Origin: Achromobacter spanius
GTDB lineage: Bacteria; Pseudomonadota; Gammaproteobacteria; Burkholderiales; Burkholderiaceae_B
Direction: 5' to 3'
Assembly (NCBI RefSeq): GCF_002812705.1
Contig: NZ_CP025030.1
Coordinates: 1,054,001 to 1,118,000 of the forward strand
DNA length: 64,000 nucleotides
The stretch's first letter is position 1. The number at the start of each line of letters is the position of its first letter. This document shows, in pieces, positions 1-9,352 of the stretch. The notes beneath the pieces were generated by a model that made no database searches, was not told the origin of the DNA, and saw nothing but the letters and a program-made list of their open reading frames with translations. Both the position numbers and the translations under genes were made by a program.

Positions 1-403
1 CATGCGCATCGGCCAGGCGTTGGTCTTCGGCCACCAGCTTGGCCGGCATGTAGCCCGGCGCGAACACCTCGACACCCGCGCGGATGTCCTGCTCAAGCAA
101 ACGCACGATGATGCGCAGCCTGCGCCGCGAAAAATCGGCGACGGTCTCATCGACTTTGCCGCGCGCAATCTCCGCGTCCAGTTCCGCCTGCACGGCCTCG
201 TACACCGCCCGGCGGGCGGCCACGGAGTCGTGCGGCTCGCCCTGCAGGCGCGCCAGCAAAGGCTTGAACAAGACAGCAGGCGGCGCCTTGGCTTCAAACA
301 GCACGGCCGGGTCCAGCCGCCAGGCGTCGACCCCGGACCCTACCGCGTAACTACTGTCCTTGCGGCGCGAGCGCCAACCCTTGATCCGGTCCTCGTTGCT
401 CAT
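1..403 (-). CDS. Capsule-cluster protein, N-terminal part only (cut by window edge)
   Basis: The minus-strand frame opens with ATG at 403 and stays open to base 1, giving about 134 residues that begin MSNEDRIKGWRSRRKD. The start lies 7 nt past the stop of the vexA-like gene, so it belongs to the same operon. The visible part is soluble, charged and helical (a segment RRAVYEAVQAELDAEI followed by an arginine-rich helix) with no membrane segment yet. In Vi-type and kps-type loci the gene after the outer-membrane lipoprotein is an ABC-export or KpsE/VexD-type inner-membrane component, so that is the contextual guess. The fragment itself carries no family motif I recognise. Function is therefore unassigned. 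Confidence 0.6.
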   Translation of the reverse strand, partial: MSNEDRIKGWRSRRKDSSYAVGSGVDAWRLDPAVLFEAKAPPAVLFKPLLARLQGEPHDSVAARRAVYEAVQAELDAEIARGKVDETVADFSRRRLRIIVRLLEQDIRAGVEVFAPGYMPAKLVAEDQRLADAH

Positions 404-410
404 CGACACG

Positions 411-1568
411 CTATTGAGACACGCCGGTAGAGCTGCCGCCCGAATCGCTGTCGATGGCCCGCGTGGCGCTGAAGCCTGCGCTCATGGTGACGCGGAATGC
501 CGACAAGACCTTCTGAACCTGGGTAAACGGCGCATCCGAAATGTAGATGGCCTGGCCTTCATGCACGGTGAATTCACGCGCCAGCGCCACCTGCTCCGGA
601 CGGGTCAGGTCAAACTGGTAGACCACCGGCAGCATGTCCGGCTTGCCTTCCACGCCCGCCTTCGCTGGCGTGAACAGGAACACCGAACGCGGATCCGCCA
701 GCTTGTCGTCCAGGCCGCGCGAATCAGCCAGCGCGTCCAGCACGCTGTAGTTGCGCTTGCTGATCGCCACGCGGCCTTGCGTGCCGGCCGCGCCCAGCAC
801 CGTCAGGTACTCGCGCGAATCGTAGGCGGTGATGACGTCGCCCGGCCGCAGCAGGATGTCGTTGTTCTGGTTGCGATAGATATCCGACAGCCGCACGGAC
901 GCCACCTGGTTGTCGCGGCGCAGGCTGATGACCAGTTGCTCGGGGTTCGTCTGCACGGGCGCGGCCTGCGCCAGCGCGCTGCTCAGCCGTTGCGCGGTCT
1001 GGGTGATGGGGTACATGCCGGGCTTGGTCAGGTTGCCCTGCACGGTCACCATCTGGCCGCGCTCGGCGGCGGCGCGCGTCACGCTGACGTCGGCGCCCAC
1101 CACCAGCTTGGCCAGGCGCTGCACAACGCGGTCATGCAGCTGGGCCAGCGTCAGGCCGCCGGCCTGGAATTTTCCGATGATGGGGAAATAGACGTTGCCC
1201 GCCCGGTCGATCTGCTGGTTGCCCAGGTCGCTGACGCCGGACGGGTCCGCCGCGAACACGCCCAGGCCACCGCGTTCCCACACTTTCACGTTGATGCCGT
1301 CGCCCGGAACCAGGCGGTCGAACCCCGCCTCGGTCAGGTCACGGTAGCGGACCGGAAAGTCCGCGACGTCGGGCACCCTGCTTTCTTGCACAAGCTCGCG
1401 CGAGGCGGGCATCACGATGACGTCCTTGTCGTCGTGCGCCCCCGTCATCTCGCTCAACATGGGACCGGAACGCGGCAGCTGGCATCCCGTCAATGACAGG
1501 GCGGCAAGCACCATCATGGTGATTGCCGCGTTGCGCCGCAGGCTCGGAGCCGGGACGTTCATTTGCAT
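411..1568 (-). CDS. vexA: Capsule polysaccharide export lipoprotein, VexA/KpsD/Wza-like
   Basis: A 385-residue outer-membrane polysaccharide export protein. The N-terminus has basic residues, a hydrophobic stretch and the lipobox LTGC with the lipidated Cys at about residue 29, so it is expected to be an outer-membrane lipoprotein. The polysaccharide-export domain follows (LVPGDGINVKVWERGG), then SLBB-like repeats (GNLTKPGMYPI; LRPGDVITAYD). Typhi VexA is about 355 residues, so the length fits. ATG codons at 1568 and 1562 are both possible starts and differ by two residues. It follows a tviE-like glycosyltransferase after an 80-nt gap that holds a perfect hairpin, and is followed at 7 nt by the next export gene. 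Assignment to the family is firm; assignment to the Vi subgroup comes from context. Confidence 0.85.
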   Translation of the reverse strand: MQMNVPAPSLRRNAAITMMVLAALSLTGCQLPRSGPMLSEMTGAHDDKDVIVMPASRELVQESRVPDVADFPVRYRDLTEAGFDRLVPGDGINVKVWERGGLGVFAADPSGVSDLGNQQIDRAGNVYFPIIGKFQAGGLTLAQLHDRVVQRLAKLVVGADVSVTRAAAERGQMVTVQGNLTKPGMYPITQTAQRLSSALAQAAPVQTNPEQLVISLRRDNQVASVRLSDIYRNQNNDILLRPGDVITAYDSREYLTVLGAAGTQGRVAISKRNYSVLDALADSRGLDDKLADPRSVFLFTPAKAGVEGKPDMLPVVYQFDLTRPEQVALAREFTVHEGQAIYISDAPFTQVQKVLSAFRVTMSAGFSATRAIDSDSGGSSTGVSQ

Positions 1569-1603
1569 AAAAACCTTAACCTTTAAGACCTCGGAAAATT
1601 GAA

Positions 1604-1633
1604 CGGCTGATCAGCGCAACCGCTGATCAGCCG
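1604..1633 (-). terminator. Perfect 13-bp hairpin between tviE-like and vexA-like genes
   Basis: CGGCTGATCAGCG, loop CAAC, CGCTGATCAGCCG. On the minus strand the stem is followed by TTCAATTTTCC, a poor U-tract. It could be an intra-operonic attenuator or an RNA-stabilising hairpin that lowers export-gene expression relative to the biosynthetic genes, rather than a full terminator. Confidence 0.55.
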
Positions 1634-1647
1634 CTCAAAGCCGCCTA

Positions 1648-3723
1648 TCAGGCAAGCATCCGTTGCATCGGCACGTAGTCGATGCGCTCATCGTTCTCGG
1701 AGACAGGCATGACGGGCACGCACAGGCTCAGGAACATGGACAACATCGCGTCCAGCGAAAACAGGTTCTGCGCCCGCTGCCGGCTTTGCGTTTTCAATTC
1801 CTGGTTGGTGCGCGCCAGGTCGATCATCGACTCCACCTTGTCGCAGGCCTCGTGCATGTCCGGATGCTCGACATCCGAAAGCAGATGCCCCGTCTCGTTC
1901 TCGACAAAGCACTCGCCCGCGCCGCCGGCCGGTGTGGAGATCACCGGCACGCCCAGAAGCTGGGCCTCGATCAGCACGTTGGGCAAGCCCTCGTAGCGCG
2001 ACAGCAGCACACTGGCATCCATCTGCGAATACCAGTAGCCCACGTGGTTCGACAGGCCCACCAGCAGCAGCCGGTCTTGCACGCGCAGCTCTTCGGCCAG
2101 CGCCACGATGTTGTCGTGCAGGCGGCCGTCGCCCACGATGACAAAGCGCGCCTGCGGTCGTCGTTTCAGATAGAGCGCGGCAAGCTTGATCCATAGTTGC
2201 GGGCGCTTGTCGGGCTCCAGGCGGAACACGCCGCCGATCGTTTCCGTCGCGTCACTGGTGCTTTCCTTGAAGGCCTCCCACTTGGCTTCGTCCGCGGGCG
2301 AGGCATTGACCGCCAGGTCCGGCACGCCGTTGTACAAGACGTGAAAGCGCACGATGGGGATGCCCAGCCAGTCCGCATAGGCCTCGGCGGCCGTGCGGCT
2401 GTTGCTGACGAAATACACCCCGGGCACTTGCGCCAGGGCCTGAAACAGTTCGGGGTATTCCTCGCGGAACCGATCCTTGCGGATGTTGGGCGGCAGCCCG
2501 CGAAACACCAGGTGGATGGTCGGGGCGCCGGCCAGCAGCGCGGCCAATGCGCCGAACAGGCACGTGCCGTCCTGCCACAGGCTGACCACGTCGAAAGGGT
2601 TGGCGCGCAACACCGGCGCCAGGCGCGTGACGCCATAGTGCACGGGCGGCGGCAACTGTTCCAGCAGACGGCCCAGGCGGCCGTCGGGCACGGATTGATG
2701 CGCCACCGACACGGCGGGCAAGCGATTGATTTCGGTGACCGGAATCTGCGCCTTCACCAGCACGGGCAAGAAGAAGTCCAAGCCCTGCTTCTTCGAGGAA
2801 CCGTTCGGCTCGGTGTGCTGCTTGACCATCACCTCAACCTTCTCGGGCCGCATCAGCGCGGGGGCCGCGCCATTGCCAGGCAATACTTGGTCAGGCAATT
2901 CGGCCATGCGCGTCAATTCGCCGGCCAGCCGCGTCAATTGCCGTTCGGCGCCGCCCGGCCCCAGGCTGCCGGTAACCAGCGCCACCGAGATCGGCTTTTC
3001 CGGCGGCTGCTCGGGAATCTGGCGATTCCGAAAATGCAGGATCGCATGCTTCATCGACACGATCCTGATGTCCTTGCCCGCCAGCGCCGCCTCGGGCTCC
3101 AGGCCGCGATAGAAGGCGTAGTCGCGAGCCAGGCCCTCGGCCAGTTCCGCCGCCTTGCTGCCCGGCGCCAGATGGCTGGCCACGGGCCGGATCGCTTCAT
3201 AGGCTTCAAGCAGCAAGCCGCGCTTGCGCAGGCGCTTGGCGAATTCGACGCGGATATTGCGATCCGTATGTTGCAGGATCAAGCGGCGAAACAGCGCATC
3301 CGACTGCGCGTGCGCGCGGATGTCGCTCAGCAGCTTGGCACGCGCAAACAAGCGCGAGGGGTTCTCCGACGACTCGGGCAGATGGCGGTCGACCAAGGCC
3401 AGGGCCTCGTCGACATGCCGTTCCTTGACGAGGCGAGTCGCGCAGTAGCGGACGATCAGAAGATCGTCCGGCCATTCTTTCAAGAGCGTGGCCCACTGCT
3501 CGGCCATGCCCTCGTTCAAGCCCGCCGACTCCTTCAGTCGAAGGAGCAGAAAACGCACTTTGGAGTCTTCCAGGTGCTCGCGCGCCAGCGCCTCGGCGCG
3601 CGGCAGGTTTTCCTGGGCGACCTGAACCCGCACCGACGCCGCAACGATCTCCTCCAACTGGGCGTGCACCCATTGAAGGTCGGACATTACGCCAGTCCGC
3701 TCGGCTGTCAGCGGCGGGTTCAT
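1648..3723 (-). CDS. tviE: TviE-like glycosyltransferase (GT4 fold), capsule synthesis
   Basis: A 691-residue protein with an N-terminal helical/TPR-like region of about 230 residues and a C-terminal GT-B glycosyltransferase. Visible GT4 signatures are GSLGPGGAERQLTRL in the acceptor half, RLEPDKRPQLW and FVIVGDGRLHDN in the donor half, and the E-x7-E motif EGLPNVLIE followed by GVPVISTPAGGAGE. Typhi TviE, the likely Vi polymerase, is about 578 residues, so this copy carries a longer N-terminus. The start ATG at 3723 overlaps the stop of the tviD-like gene (ATGA), which implies translational coupling; a second Met 12 codons on is an alternative. The expected role is cytoplasmic polymerisation of an aminouronic-acid polymer. 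Confidence 0.75.
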   Translation of the reverse strand: MNPPLTAERTGVMSDLQWVHAQLEEIVAASVRVQVAQENLPRAEALAREHLEDSKVRFLLLRLKESAGLNEGMAEQWATLLKEWPDDLLIVRYCATRLVKERHVDEALALVDRHLPESSENPSRLFARAKLLSDIRAHAQSDALFRRLILQHTDRNIRVEFAKRLRKRGLLLEAYEAIRPVASHLAPGSKAAELAEGLARDYAFYRGLEPEAALAGKDIRIVSMKHAILHFRNRQIPEQPPEKPISVALVTGSLGPGGAERQLTRLAGELTRMAELPDQVLPGNGAAPALMRPEKVEVMVKQHTEPNGSSKKQGLDFFLPVLVKAQIPVTEINRLPAVSVAHQSVPDGRLGRLLEQLPPPVHYGVTRLAPVLRANPFDVVSLWQDGTCLFGALAALLAGAPTIHLVFRGLPPNIRKDRFREEYPELFQALAQVPGVYFVSNSRTAAEAYADWLGIPIVRFHVLYNGVPDLAVNASPADEAKWEAFKESTSDATETIGGVFRLEPDKRPQLWIKLAALYLKRRPQARFVIVGDGRLHDNIVALAEELRVQDRLLLVGLSNHVGYWYSQMDASVLLSRYEGLPNVLIEAQLLGVPVISTPAGGAGECFVENETGHLLSDVEHPDMHEACDKVESMIDLARTNQELKTQSRQRAQNLFSLDAMLSMFLSLCVPVMPVSENDERIDYVPMQRMLA

Positions 3724-6209
3724 GCGGCCTTCCTGCGGTTGGCCTTTTCAATCCACACCAGGCAACGGTCGATGTAGTGGTCGTACTGTGCCGGGTTGTC
3801 GGACTGTTCCTTCAGGCGCCGCCAGTAAGGCAGGGCGTGCTCGAAGCGATGCAGGCGCATGGCGCCCACGGCGGCCAGGCGCAGGCCGATGGCGTCGGTG
3901 GGCACAAGCTGCAGAATGCGTTCGCCCAGCGCCAGGCGCTCGGTGGTGCTGGCCGGATCCAGCGCACGCGCTTCGGCATACAAGACCGCGATGATGCGGC
4001 GCTTCTCGTGTTCGACCTCGGTCATGGCCGGCCACGCCTGCGCCACGCGCTCCAGCAAGGTCCAGGCGCCGCGATGATCGCCGGCGGCCAGGATTTCGCG
4101 GGCGCCACGGATGGCGCGCGGGCCCAGCCTGCCAAGCTGGCGCTCGGCTTCGTCCTTGGCGCTTTGATCGGCCGATGCATGCGCCAGCACCATCTTGTAG
4201 GCGTCGATGGCTTCGCCGAACCAGCCGCCGTTGAATGCCACACGCGCAAAGTACAACTGCGTGCTGAGCGGGGCGGCTTCTTCCGCCGCGGCTTGCTCCA
4301 GATGGCGCATCGCGGTTTGCTTGTCGCCCAGGGCGTCGGCGGCGCGGCCACGCATGGTGTCCAGCTCGGGGAAGTCCACCTGGCTGTCCAGCGCGATGTC
4401 CGTCAGGTCGATCACTTCCTTGTGGTTGCCCGCCAAGAGCGCGGCGCGCACGCCCAGGCGCATGGCACGTTCGAAGGCGCGTTGCGAGCGCAGGGCGGTC
4501 AAGGCATCGGGGTTAAGCAGGCGGTGCGCGCAGATGCGTTCGGCCGCGTCACGCAAGCGCCCTTCTTCCAGGGCGCGCGTGCCTTCTTCGGCCCATGCCG
4601 AGGATTGCGACAACAGCCAGGTGCGGATGTCTTCCCGCTCGCTCTGGGCCAGTCGGCAAGACACGGCCAACGCCGCCGCCGCCAGAATGAAGCCGCGCCA
4701 CGAAGCCTCTTTGACCAGCTCCAGCGCCAACACGTCGTCCAGCGCGGGCGACTCGGACGCCAGCACGCGCAGCGCCGCGCGGTCACCATTCAACAGCCTG
4801 TCGCGCCACAGCACCGCAAAGCCTCGGCCATGCGACGGAATGGCCTCGCGCACTTCCTGAACCCAGCGCAACACCGCTTCCATGTCACCGCTGGCTTGCA
4901 GCAGCGACAGCACCGTGTCGGCCGCTTCCAGCGCGCTGGCCTCGTCCGGCGAGGCAATGCGGAACAGTTGCTTCCAGTTGCCCAGCGCTTCGTCCACATA
5001 GCCCAACTGCCCCGCCGACACGGCGGCGATGCGCACGATTTCGGGGGTTTCGATTTCGTCGCCCAGCAGGCCGGCCGCCAGCGAGTACGCCACGTCGTAG
5101 CGACCCAGCTTGAACTGGTTGCGCATCAGCACCTGCTCGGCCTTGCTGCCGGTGGCCAACGCACCGTCTGCGCCGTCCGCGCTACCCAGTAGCGCCAGCG
5201 AGCCTTCGTAGTCGCCCAGCTCTTCTTGAATGCGAGCGAACAGCAGCGTGTGCTCGGGCAGGCCGGGATGGCGGCGCAGCACGTCGCGCACCCGGCGCGA
5301 GGCTTCGCGCAGGTCGCCCGATTCCCAGATCTTTTCAATGCGCTCGGCGCTTTCGTCCGCGGTCAGCTTGGGCACAACGGGCTGCGTCGTGGCGGTGCTC
5401 ATGCGCGGACGCATGTAGTTCTTGAACCACTCGGCGTACAGGCGCTCGGCGAAGGTCTGCGTGTAGTGCGTCAGGTCAAGCCCGCCGTTTTCCATCGCAT
5501 CGGCCTGGCCGATCTTGTTCATCAGCGGCGTCGGGTCATAGCACGGCACGCCGATGCGCTGCGCGCCGGCGGCCACCGCGGCAATCAGTTGGGCGCGCTG
5601 TTCGATCGGCACGTTGTCCGGCGTCAAGGCGTTGACGTGCGTGACGAACACCACTTTGTCGTGGCCCAGCAGGTCCACCAACTGACGCATCTCGCCGTCG
5701 ATCTCTTCGTCCGTCTGGTCGCGCTTGACGATGCGGGCGAGCAGCTCGCGGTCGTCCTGGGAAAGCCCCTTGAAGACCGGATCCTGGTCCAGCAGCGCGC
5801 GGCGTTCAGCCAGGCGGTCTGCGTGCGCCATGGACCAGAACATCCGCGTGCGGGTGCGGTCGGCGAAGAACTCACTGAAGTAGCGCCCCAGGTAGTTGGA
5901 CTGGATGGGGTAGCCGTCAATGGTCAGCAGCTTGCGCGAGGACAGCTCGACCATGTACAGGTCGGCCGGCTTGTGCGTGCCACGGCGAGCCTGCTCGCCG
6001 TTGGACGGGCGGAACACCAGGCGCTGCACGTCGGCCGGAATATCGGCCTGGCCGAACATGAAGCGCGCTTGCTGCAGCGCCTCGGCGCTGGTGTGCACAA
6101 AGCCGTAGTTGCGGCCGAGCTGCAACTTGATGGGGTAGCGGCCCACGGCGTCGCGCAGCGGGGTGTGGATGCGGCAGGTGCCGATCGGAGCAATGGTAAA
6201 TGCGGTCAT
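3720..6209 (-). CDS. tviD: TviD-like capsule protein (O-acetyltransferase-type domain plus TPR)
   Basis: An 829-residue protein, close to the 831 residues of Typhi TviD, which is needed for Vi synthesis and O-acetylation. The first 280 residues look like a GSCFA/SGNH-type hydrolase-acyltransferase fold: PIGTCRIHTPLR at the N-terminus, VVFVTHVNALTP in the middle, and GLDLTHYT with a candidate catalytic His at residue 248. From about residue 290 to the end the protein is a run of helical repeats of TPR character. It lies between the tviB-like gene (39 nt upstream) and the tviE-like gene (4-nt overlap), the same relative order as in the Vi locus except that no tviC homologue is present. The functional label is by size, position and architecture, without alignment. 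Confidence 0.7.
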   Translation of the reverse strand: MTAFTIAPIGTCRIHTPLRDAVGRYPIKLQLGRNYGFVHTSAEALQQARFMFGQADIPADVQRLVFRPSNGEQARRGTHKPADLYMVELSSRKLLTIDGYPIQSNYLGRYFSEFFADRTRTRMFWSMAHADRLAERRALLDQDPVFKGLSQDDRELLARIVKRDQTDEEIDGEMRQLVDLLGHDKVVFVTHVNALTPDNVPIEQRAQLIAAVAAGAQRIGVPCYDPTPLMNKIGQADAMENGGLDLTHYTQTFAERLYAEWFKNYMRPRMSTATTQPVVPKLTADESAERIEKIWESGDLREASRRVRDVLRRHPGLPEHTLLFARIQEELGDYEGSLALLGSADGADGALATGSKAEQVLMRNQFKLGRYDVAYSLAAGLLGDEIETPEIVRIAAVSAGQLGYVDEALGNWKQLFRIASPDEASALEAADTVLSLLQASGDMEAVLRWVQEVREAIPSHGRGFAVLWRDRLLNGDRAALRVLASESPALDDVLALELVKEASWRGFILAAAALAVSCRLAQSEREDIRTWLLSQSSAWAEEGTRALEEGRLRDAAERICAHRLLNPDALTALRSQRAFERAMRLGVRAALLAGNHKEVIDLTDIALDSQVDFPELDTMRGRAADALGDKQTAMRHLEQAAAEEAAPLSTQLYFARVAFNGGWFGEAIDAYKMVLAHASADQSAKDEAERQLGRLGPRAIRGAREILAAGDHRGAWTLLERVAQAWPAMTEVEHEKRRIIAVLYAEARALDPASTTERLALGERILQLVPTDAIGLRLAAVGAMRLHRFEHALPYWRRLKEQSDNPAQYDHYIDRCLVWIEKANRRKAA

Positions 6210-6248
6210 TCAGGGTCTCTCCTGTAGTGAGGGATAGCGAGCCTGAAC

Positions 6249-7526
<1,278 letters not shown>

Positions 7527-7928
7527 GGGGGCCTCACTGTTTTCGTCGTGTCTGGGACACTAGAAATCGACGCCCAAAAGACAAAAAATCGACGCGAAAT
7601 CGATTTACTTTTGTCCCACTTGGGCGGACTTATTGCTAGGGGGGTTGTTACGTCTCGATACCCAAATAACGCTGTTGGGCGGCGAGCAGACGAATCGTAG
7701 AGGGGCTGGACAGCAATTTTCTTTCTAAAGATTTATTTTGCTGTGCAAATAAGTCAGAGGTTCCGTAATAAACCCCGGGGATTCCCTCAAATAATTACAT
7801 TCATTACACAAACGGCAACATGGCGTTGTCGCCAACCTGTTAGTGAATGTTGAAAGTCGTGTTTTTTATTATTAATTCACGAAACTGAAAAGCGCGTTAA
7901 CAGCGTCATAATATCGACTCAGGCAAAG

Positions 7929-7944
7929 GTTATTAATTAATAAC
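7929..7944. promoter_or_regulatory. Perfect 16-bp palindrome, candidate operator upstream of capsule operon
   Basis: GTTATTAATTAATAAC reads identically on both strands. It is flanked by AT-rich DNA and is followed by CTGAAAAAAATATT. The site lies about 400 bp upstream of the tviB-like start. The binding protein is unknown. Confidence 0.45.
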
Positions 7945-8051
7945 TGAAAAAAATATTATCAGTTTCTAATTCAGGTAACGACACCGTGCTAGCCATTCAC
8001 CCCTCCTATGCGCCAGCTTTCCGGTTGCGGCATCGCTTGACAACGTAACCG

Positions 8052-8068
8052 ACCAACTAGTAGATTGG
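8052..8068. promoter_or_regulatory. Candidate TetR operator, autoregulatory copy
   Basis: Contains ACCAACTAGT at 8052-8061 followed by AGATTGG. The same 10-mer ACCAACTAGT recurs at 8801-8810 in front of the downstream membrane-protein gene. It lies 85 bp before the tetR start, where autoregulation would act. Confidence 0.55.
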
Positions 8069-8152
8069 CTGCCACACGAAGTCTTCGACCGACCCTGCCC
8101 TATTGCGTGTATCGGCGCTTCGTTTTTTTTCAGCAGACCAGAGTTGTTACCC

Positions 8153-8740
8153 ATGAGCTTGGAGCTTTCCCCCCGCGCCCTTGAGATCGTCGAGCAGACC
8201 CGGCTGCTGCTGGGCGCCGGTGGTTATCACGGGTTCAGCTACGCCGATGTGTCCGAACGGGTGCATATTGGCAAGCCCAGCATCCATCATCACTTCCCCA
8301 CCAAGGCGGACCTGGTCCTTACCGTGGTGTCGCATCACCGCGCGCAAGCCCGGCAGGGCCTGGCGGCGCTGGACCAACATGTGCCGGACCCGCGTGCGCG
8401 CTTGACCGCCTATGCCGACTACTGGGCCACCTGCATCCGCGAGGGCACGATGCCCATGTGCATCTGCGCCATGCTGGCCGCAGAATTGCCGATGATTCCC
8501 CCACCCATCGCGGACGAGGTCCGCGCCTATTTCGGCGAGCTGACGGCGTGGATCGCGTCGGTGCTGGAACGCGGTGTGTCGCAAGGCCAATTCCGGTTGC
8601 GCGACAACGTCGAGGCAGACGCGCAAACGTTCATGTCGACCTTGCACGGCGCGATGTTGACGGCGCGCGCGTTAGGCGACCCCAAGGTATTCGCCACGAT
8701 TTCAAGCGCGGCCATCAAGCAGTTGGCCGCCTCGACCTGA
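8153..8740 (+). CDS. TetR/AcrR-family transcriptional regulator
   Basis: A 195-residue regulator with the classical N-terminal helix-turn-helix (GYHGFSYADVSERVHIGKPS, then HHHFPTKADLV) and a helical ligand-binding C-terminal half of TetR_C type (YADYWATCIREG, MCICAMLAAEL). The ATG at 8153 is chosen because the domain begins directly after it; a TTG three codons upstream is also open. It probably represses itself and the next gene, since a near-palindromic element with the same ACCAACTAGT core stands in front of both. Two cysteines in MCICAM near the middle might allow thiol-reactive ligand sensing; this is speculative. Confidence 0.88.
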   Translation: MSLELSPRALEIVEQTRLLLGAGGYHGFSYADVSERVHIGKPSIHHHFPTKADLVLTVVSHHRAQARQGLAALDQHVPDPRARLTAYADYWATCIREGTMPMCICAMLAAELPMIPPPIADEVRAYFGELTAWIASVLERGVSQGQFRLRDNVEADAQTFMSTLHGAMLTARALGDPKVFATISSAAIKQLAAST

Positions 8741-8797
8741 TCACCGCAGGACTCGAACCGACACTTACCCAGCGGTGCGCTTTTTTTTACTTGCTTA

Positions 8798-8816
8798 CCA
8801 ACCAACTAGTCGGTTG
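8798..8816. promoter_or_regulatory. Candidate TetR operator upstream of membrane-protein gene
   Basis: The core AACCAACTAGTCGGTT (8800-8815) is a 16-bp inverted repeat with only one mismatched base pair of positions. It sits 21 bp before the start of the gene at 8837, overlapping the probable promoter or leader. It shares the 10-mer ACCAACTAGT with the site upstream of tetR. Confidence 0.65.
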
Positions 8817-8836
8817 TTTATTTTGGAGAATTCCCC

Positions 8837-9352
8837 ATGCCACATCCTATTTCCACCCTGGGGGCCGCGCACACCCTCATCAGCCTGGTGCCTCTTGCAG
8901 CAGGCGCGTACAGCTTTGCGCGCTATCGCGGCATCCACAGCGCAACGCGAACCGGCAAGATCTATCTGGGCGGCCTGCTGATCGCGGTGCTGACGTCGTT
9001 CGGGTTGTCCAGTTCGGGCGGGTTCAATGTCGGGCATGCGCTGGGCATCCTGGCGCTGCTGTCGGTGGCGGGCGCATTGCTCGTGCCGCGACTGCCCCTG
9101 CTGTCCCGCGCGCATCCTTATCTGTCGCAGCTTGGTTTTTCATTCAGCTTTTTCCTGATGTGCGTGCCGGGCATCGCGGAAACGCTGACGCGGCTGCCCG
9201 CCTCGCATCCGCTTGCCGATGGGCCGCAATCGCCGTTGGTGCGAGGCGCGCTGGCGACATGGTTCGCGGTGTTCCTGGTGGGGTCGGTGGCGCAGTTGAT
9301 CTGGATCGGTACGCAACGTGATCCGTCACACTCAGACCAGGATTTGCCATGA
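8837..9352 (+). CDS. Small integral membrane protein (DUF2306-like), TetR-controlled
   Basis: A 171-residue hydrophobic protein with five predicted membrane helices (LISLVPLAAGAYSFA; YLGGLLIAVLTSFGL; LGILALLSVAGALLV; LGFSFSFFLMCVPG; WFAVFLVGSVAQLIWI). The layout, with HTLISL near the start and HALGILALLS in the middle, resembles DUF2306-type proteins of unknown function. GGAGAATTCCCC precedes the ATG as ribosome binding site. Its stop overlaps the next ATG (ATGA). The inverted repeat 21 bp upstream and the adjacent tetR gene suggest an inducible two- or three-gene unit. No transport substrate or enzymatic motif is visible. Confidence 0.75.
   Translation: MPHPISTLGAAHTLISLVPLAAGAYSFARYRGIHSATRTGKIYLGGLLIAVLTSFGLSSSGGFNVGHALGILALLSVAGALLVPRLPLLSRAHPYLSQLGFSFSFFLMCVPGIAETLTRLPASHPLADGPQSPLVRGALATWFAVFLVGSVAQLIWIGTQRDPSHSDQDLP

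Larger units (their letters stand above)
7527..8152. promoter_or_regulatory. AT-rich 0.6 kb leader between capsule operon and tetR gene
   Basis: No convincing gene. Composition drops sharply from the surrounding GC-rich DNA between about 7690 and 7980. It holds a perfect 16-bp palindrome GTTATTAATTAATAAC at 7929-7944 and a related stretch at 7867-7891 (TATTATTAATT then AACTGAAAA), the two sharing an ATTAATT...AACTGAAAA pattern about 60 bp apart. It must contain the promoter of the leftward capsule operon and of the rightward tetR gene. I saw no Vi-type regulatory gene (tviA) and no JUMPstart/ops sequence here. Confidence 0.6.

Noticed and set aside
360..1496. Long plus-strand open frame antisense to the vexA-like gene
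   Set aside because: Arg/His/Gly-rich translation without domains; a by-product of high GC opposite a real gene. The same applies to the frames at 2197-3777, 3777-5192 and 5226-6227.
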